Assembly: GCA_947243795.1 (NCBI GenBank)
Contig: OX365929.1
Location: 558,001-622,000, forward strand
DNA: 64,000 bases
Source: Saccharomyces uvarum
Taxonomy: Eukaryota; Ascomycota; Saccharomycetes; Saccharomycetales; Saccharomycetaceae
Direction of reading: 5' to 3'
Position 1 is the stretch's first letter. Each line of letters starts with the position of its first letter. Both the position numbers and the translations under genes were made by a program. The notes beneath the pieces are model-generated. The model did not search any database and was not told the origin of the DNA. It was given only the letters and a program-made list of their open reading frames with translations. Below are positions 60,116 through 64,000 of the stretch, in pieces.

Positions 60116-62113
60116 ATGTCTGACCCAAATCAAGGTAATAACCAGCAAAACTATCAACAGTACGGTCAAAACTCAAACCAACAGCAAGGTAACAACAAAT
60201 TTCAAGGTTATCAAGCTTACAATGCTCAAGCCCAACAACCTGCAGGTGGCTATTACCAAAACCCCCAAGGTTACGCTGGCTACCAACAGGGCGGTTACGA
60301 CCAACAATTCAACGCGGATGCAGGTTACCAACAACAATACAACGCTCAAGGCGGTTACCAACAGCAATTCAATCCACAAGGTGGCCGTGGTAATTACAAG
60401 AACTTCAACTACAGCAACAACCAACAGGGATTTCAAGCTGGCTTTCAACCACAATCTCAAGGAATGTCTTTGAACGACTTTCAAAAGCAACAAAAACAAA
60501 CTGCTCCTAAGCCAAAGAAGACTTTAAAACTGGTTTCAAGTTCCGGTATCAAGTTGGCTAATGCCACCAAGAAGGTCGACGCAAAGCCTGTCGAAACTGA
60601 GAAAAAAGAAGAAGAGAAGTCTCTCGAAACCGAAGAACCAGCCAAGGTCGAAGAACCAATTAAAGATGTGGAAACTCCAGCCAAAACTGAGAAGGAGGAA
60701 ACTTCTGAATTACCAAAGGTCGAAGATTTGAAAATTTCTGAATCGAACGCAATCAATGCCGATGCCTTGATCAAAGAACAAGAAGATGAAGTAGACGACG
60801 AAGTTGTTAATGATATGTTCGGAGGTAAAGATCACGTTTCTTTGATCTTTATGGGTCACGTCGATGCTGGTAAGTCCACTATGGGTGGTAATCTACTATA
60901 TTTGACTGGCTCCGTAGATAAGAGAACTATCGAAAAATATGAAAGAGAAGCTAAAGATGCTGGTAGACAAGGTTGGTACTTGTCATGGGTCATGGATACC
61001 AATAAAGAAGAAAGAAACGACGGTAAGACCATTGAGGTTGGTAAGGCTTATTTTGAAACCGAAAAAAGACGTTACACCATTTTGGATGCTCCAGGCCATA
61101 AAATGTATGTTTCTGAAATGATTGGTGGTGCTTCTCAAGCCGATGTTGGTGTTCTAGTCATTTCTGCCAGAAAGGGTGAATACGAAACCGGTTTCGAAAG
61201 AGGTGGTCAAACGCGTGAACACGCCTTATTGGCCAAGACCCAAGGTGTTAATAAGATGGTTGTTGTCGTAAATAAGATGGATGATCCTACTGTCAAATGG
61301 TCCAAAGAACGTTACGATCAGTGTGTAGGTAACGTCAGCAATTTCTTAAAGGCCATTGGTTACAATATTAAGACTGATGTTATATTCATGCCAGTATCAG
61401 GTTACAGTGGTGCTAACTTGAAGGAGCACGTAGATCCAAAGGAATGTTCATGGTACACCGGCCCAACTTTACTGGAATACTTGGATAAAATGAACCACGT
61501 TGACCGTCGTGTCAACGCTCCATTCATGCTACCTATTGCTGCTAAAATGAAGGATTTAGGTACGATCGTAGAAGGTAAGATCGAATCTGGTCACATCAAG
61601 AAGGGCCAATCCACTTTATTGATGCCTAATAAGACTACTGTGGAAATCCAAAACATTTACAACGAAACTGAAACCGAAGTCGATATGGCTATGTGTGGTG
61701 AACAAGTCAAATTAAGAATTAAAGGTGTCGAAGAAGATGACATCTCTCCAGGGTTTGTGTTAACATCCCCAAAGAACCCAATTAAGAGTGTTACCAAGTT
61801 TGTGGCCCAAATTGCCATTGTCGAATTGAAGTCCATTATAGCTGCCGGGTTTTCATGTGTTATGCATGTTCACACAGCCATTGAAGAGGTTCATATCGTT
61901 AAGCTATTGCATAAGTTAGAAAAGGGTACAAACCGTAAATCGAAGAAGCCACCTGCTTTTGCTAAGAAGGGTATGAAGGTCATTGCTGTTTTAGAGACTG
62001 AAGCTCCAGTTTGCGTTGAGACTTACCAAGATTATCCACAATTGGGTAGATTTACGCTTAGAGACCAAGGTACCACAATCGCCATTGGTAAGATTATCAA
62101 GATTGCTGAATGA
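60116..62113 (+). CDS. SUP35: Translation termination factor eRF3 / prion protein Sup35
   Basis: Encodes a 665-residue protein recognised as Sup35 (eRF3), the GTPase that works with eRF1 (Sup45) in translation termination and forms the [PSI+] prion in S. cerevisiae. The N prion domain (residues 1-116) is Gln/Asn/Tyr/Gly-rich, with about four full GYQQQ(Y/F)N-type repeats before the partial [13 protein letters not shown]. The charged M domain covers about 117-233. The C domain (234-665) is EF1A-like, with G motifs [14 protein letters not shown] and NKMD. It is the same 432 residues long as in S. cerevisiae. The 20-residue shortfall is all in N and M. ATG at 60116. Confidence 0.98.
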   Translation: MSDPNQGNNQQNYQQYGQNSNQQQGNNKFQGYQAYNAQAQQPAGGYYQNPQGYAGYQQGGYDQQFNADAGYQQQYNAQGGYQQQFNPQGGRGNYKNFNYSNNQQGFQAGFQPQSQGMSLNDFQKQQKQTAPKPKKTLKLVSSSGIKLANATKKVDAKPVETEKKEEEKSLETEEPAKVEEPIKDVETPAKTEKEETSELPKVEDLKISESNAINADALIKEQEDEVDDEVVNDMFGGKDHVSLIFMGHVDAGKSTMGGNLLYLTGSVDKRTIEKYEREAKDAGRQGWYLSWVMDTNKEERNDGKTIEVGKAYFETEKRRYTILDAPGHKMYVSEMIGGASQADVGVLVISARKGEYETGFERGGQTREHALLAKTQGVNKMVVVVNKMDDPTVKWSKERYDQCVGNVSNFLKAIGYNIKTDVIFMPVSGYSGANLKEHVDPKECSWYTGPTLLEYLDKMNHVDRRVNAPFMLPIAAKMKDLGTIVEGKIESGHIKKGQSTLLMPNKTTVEIQNIYNETETEVDMAMCGEQVKLRIKGVEEDDISPGFVLTSPKNPIKSVTKFVAQIAIVELKSIIAAGFSCVMHVHTAIEEVHIVKLLHKLEKGTNRKSKKPPAFAKKGMKVIAVLETEAPVCVETYQDYPQLGRFTLRDQGTTIAIGKIIKIAE

Positions 62114-62278
62114 TTTTTTCGCAAGAATTAAATAAAAAAAACAACCTCAATCATAACAATCGTAACGCATTTTCCTTTCTATAAAATATGATCTAATAAA
62201 ACCGTTATATATGTATATATATATATATGAAATTCGTATATTTCTTTCTGTACCATAAACTTTTATTTCCCTCTTCGT

Positions 62279-63319
62279 TTAAAACTTCATGAAGATACCC
62301 AGCAAGTTTTCAACTCCTTCAATGACGTTTTCGTCATAGCCCTTTCCCGGGGTTACTTCTGCATGTGCGAAGTCTATCAATGACATCGAACTCAGACAAG
62401 TCATTTTTTTATCCTTTTGTTTCTCGTCTTCCCCCTCCTCATCGTCGTCTTCGTCACTATCTATAAATTCATCCCGCATTAGCTGGTCGGTATCATGTAA
62501 TAAATCCCATCGCTTTGGATCCCCTTCATAAATAAACAGTAGACTACTAGAAATCATTCTTACCTCTTCCTCCAATATAGTATTGTAAAATAGCTGCAGT
62601 CTTTTCAGAAACATTTTCTTCAATTGATGCTTCCTGGTATCCGACAAATGAGGATTGTTAAAAAACAGCTCAATAGCATCTGCGACGTTGTGGTCAGTCC
62701 TCGAGCGTCCATATAGCTTATTTATAAAGGCGTAATCAGTTTCAGCTTCTTCTTCGTAATGTTCAGGCAATAAATGGCCCAGTACAGAGGGGTTCTTCTG
62801 TATTTTCATGCCACATATCCTAAAACACAAAGAGCCTGAAGTTGTTTCGTCACTAACTCTTTTTAATCTTTCCCTTTTCTCCAAGGATGCCTTCGAATCA
62901 TACAATATTTTGCCTAATTTTATATCAAGTATATTAGGTTTACGGAACCCGTATAGCAGGTTTTCTAAAACGAGATATTTCTTTTCTCCATTGGCCTGCG
63001 GCTGCAGTGTCGAGTCGAGGTTATCAGTAGACTCACTCAATCGCCGATCTACCTCTAAAAGCCCAGCATTACTACCGTTCCCAACCTTAGCCCCTTCGTC
63101 CAAGACCCCAAGATACGTGGGCATCCAAGAGTATAAAGGAGCATCCTGGCTAGACGATAGTTCCTCCCGACTCATGTCTTTCGCTTGCACAGCTTTATAG
63201 AATTCCAGTTCCTGTGGCAAGGCCGGTTTAAAGATTAGCAACCCATCACCCTCTGTTAGAGTGCCGTCGTGACCAGCAGCTTTATGTTCTAGGACTTTGA
63301 AGTTATGAACCGTATCCAT
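62279..63319 (-). CDS. ARG82: Inositol polyphosphate multikinase Arg82
   Basis: Encodes a 346-residue protein recognised as Arg82 (Ipk2), which converts IP3 to IP4 and IP5 in the nucleus and also stabilises Mcm1 and Arg80 for arginine gene control. The inositol kinase signature P-x3-D-x-K-x-G is PNILDIKLG at residues 128-136. SSLLFIYEGD near residue 257 and the metal-binding LIDFAHA near 315 complete the IPK fold. An acidic run (DSDEDDDEEGEDE, about residue 283) matches the Asp-rich segment linked to Arg80/Mcm1 binding. It is somewhat shorter than in S. cerevisiae (355). Confidence 0.95.
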   Translation of the reverse strand: MDTVHNFKVLEHKAAGHDGTLTEGDGLLIFKPALPQELEFYKAVQAKDMSREELSSSQDAPLYSWMPTYLGVLDEGAKVGNGSNAGLLEVDRRLSESTDNLDSTLQPQANGEKKYLVLENLLYGFRKPNILDIKLGKILYDSKASLEKRERLKRVSDETTSGSLCFRICGMKIQKNPSVLGHLLPEHYEEEAETDYAFINKLYGRSRTDHNVADAIELFFNNPHLSDTRKHQLKKMFLKRLQLFYNTILEEEVRMISSSLLFIYEGDPKRWDLLHDTDQLMRDEFIDSDEDDDEEGEDEKQKDKKMTCLSSMSLIDFAHAEVTPGKGYDENVIEGVENLLGIFMKF

Positions 63320-63800
63320 GCGAAGAATATCTACTTATACAGATATGTATGTATATACACTTCTGTGCGAACTAACCAACTAACCAGAACTGAGTATAAG
63401 AGCCAGTCAAAAATGGATATTAAATGGTCTCTCTCTATCTCATCTTGTTCATTGACGTATTTGGTAAAAGCGTTAGATGAAATATTTAGGCGTTACCCGG
63501 CCCTTTGCTAGTTGGGTTAACCCGGCTTTCGATCCGTCCAATCATATCCGAGAAAGTGTTTTTTCACAACTTTTTTTTCCCGCTTTTTTTTCTCATCCGG
63601 TCGTCGTGGAGGACAGGGGTCTCCGGAAGGGAATTCTCGTAGGTTCTTTCCAGGTCCACGGGCCAACTCTGCCTGGAACACGCTTTTCCTTCAAGAAGTT
63701 AGCAAGAAGTACCAAATACTCCCAGCGGGCCCTCAGGCCTGGTTTAGTGCTTGATGCTCCAGTATCTCCAGCCTGCCACGCACAAACAAAGTGACACACG
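63320..63800. promoter_or_regulatory. Divergent ARG82-HMO1 promoter with Reb1 site
   Basis: A 481-base divergent region. TTACCCG at 63493-63499 is a perfect Reb1 site. A GGGTTAACCC palindrome lies at 63514-63523, and T tracts follow at about 63560-63590. Reb1 sites plus T tracts are typical of nucleosome-free promoters of highly expressed genes such as HMO1. Confidence 0.6.
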
Positions 63801-64000
63801 ATGACCACAGACCCTTCTGTCAAGTTGAAGTCCGCCAAGGACTCCCTCGTCTCCTCGCTATTCGAACTATCCAAAGCTGCTAATCAAACTGCCTCTTCCA
63901 TTGTTGATTTCTACAATGCCATCGGTGGCGATGAAGAAGAGAAGATAGATGCCTTCACCACTTTGACTGAGTCCTTACAAACACTGACTTCTGGTGTGAA
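63801..64000 (+). CDS. HMO1: HMG-box protein Hmo1 (N-terminal part, cut by window edge)
   Basis: The first 66 codons of HMO1 (MTTDPSVKLKSAKDSLVSSL onward), nearly identical to S. cerevisiae Hmo1 through LTESLQTLTSGV. Hmo1 binds rDNA and ribosomal protein gene promoters and bends DNA. The visible part is the box A-like N-terminal domain; box B and the basic tail lie beyond the window. The window edge truncates the gene; nothing suggests it is broken. Confidence 0.95.
   Translation, partial: MTTDPSVKLKSAKDSLVSSLFELSKAANQTASSIVDFYNAIGGDEEEKIDAFTTLTESLQTLTSGV

Overview
This is a stretch of budding-yeast nuclear chromosome. Gene order, orientation and protein sequence match the right arm of Saccharomyces cerevisiae chromosome IV from TAF12 (YDR145W) to HMO1 (YDR174W), as I remember that map. 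It does not look like S. cerevisiae itself. Many proteins differ from the S. cerevisiae sequences I recall by point changes and by length: Sup35 is 665 rather than 685 residues, Kgd2 455 rather than 463, Num1 about 3150 rather than 2748, and Taf12 595 rather than 539. The source is probably another Saccharomyces species, such as the uvarum/eubayanus, kudriavzevii, arboricola or mikatae lineages. I cannot name the species from the sequence alone. No introns are needed to explain any gene.

Layout. 0-9 kb: TAF12, SWI5, EKI1 and KGD2. 9-18.5 kb: the giant NUM1 gene, which carries an 18-copy tandem repeat. 18.9-26 kb: CTH1, GIR2, ENT5, CPR1, RPA14 and HOM2, with a very GC-rich hairpin region between CPR1 and RPA14. 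26-36.5 kb: SAC3, SSY1, ACL4, NBP2 and CWC15. 36.5-48.4 kb: SEC1, TRM82, SEC5, TAF10, CDC37 and STB3. 48.4-50.7 kb: a 2.35 kb stretch with no recognisable gene. 50.7-56.7 kb: SEC7. 57.2-57.9 kb: a glutamine tRNA gene with a solo LTR and an older LTR scrap upstream of it. 58.4-64 kb: HSP42, SUP35, ARG82 and the start of HMO1.

The genes serve separate housekeeping roles, with some loose themes. TAF12 and TAF10 are both histone-fold subunits shared by TFIID and SAGA. SEC1, SEC5 and SEC7 all act in secretion. CPR1, CDC37, HSP42 and SUP35 relate to protein folding or prion biology. RPA14, ACL4 and TRM82 (ribosome and tRNA synthesis) have RRPE and/or PAC promoter motifs, and STB3, the factor known to bind RRPE, lies in the same window.

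The most notable observations are these. The Num1 repeat unit is 71 residues, enlarged by a 7-residue internal duplication, while the last copy keeps 64. A 16-bp perfect GC-only-style hairpin sits beside a cluster of stress elements upstream of CPR1. A complete solo LTR has an intact 5-bp target duplication. The Sup35 prion repeat region is shortened. An 18-bp perfect palindrome lies upstream of SEC7. The STB3-SEC7 gap is unexplained. I did not find an undescribed multi-gene system.
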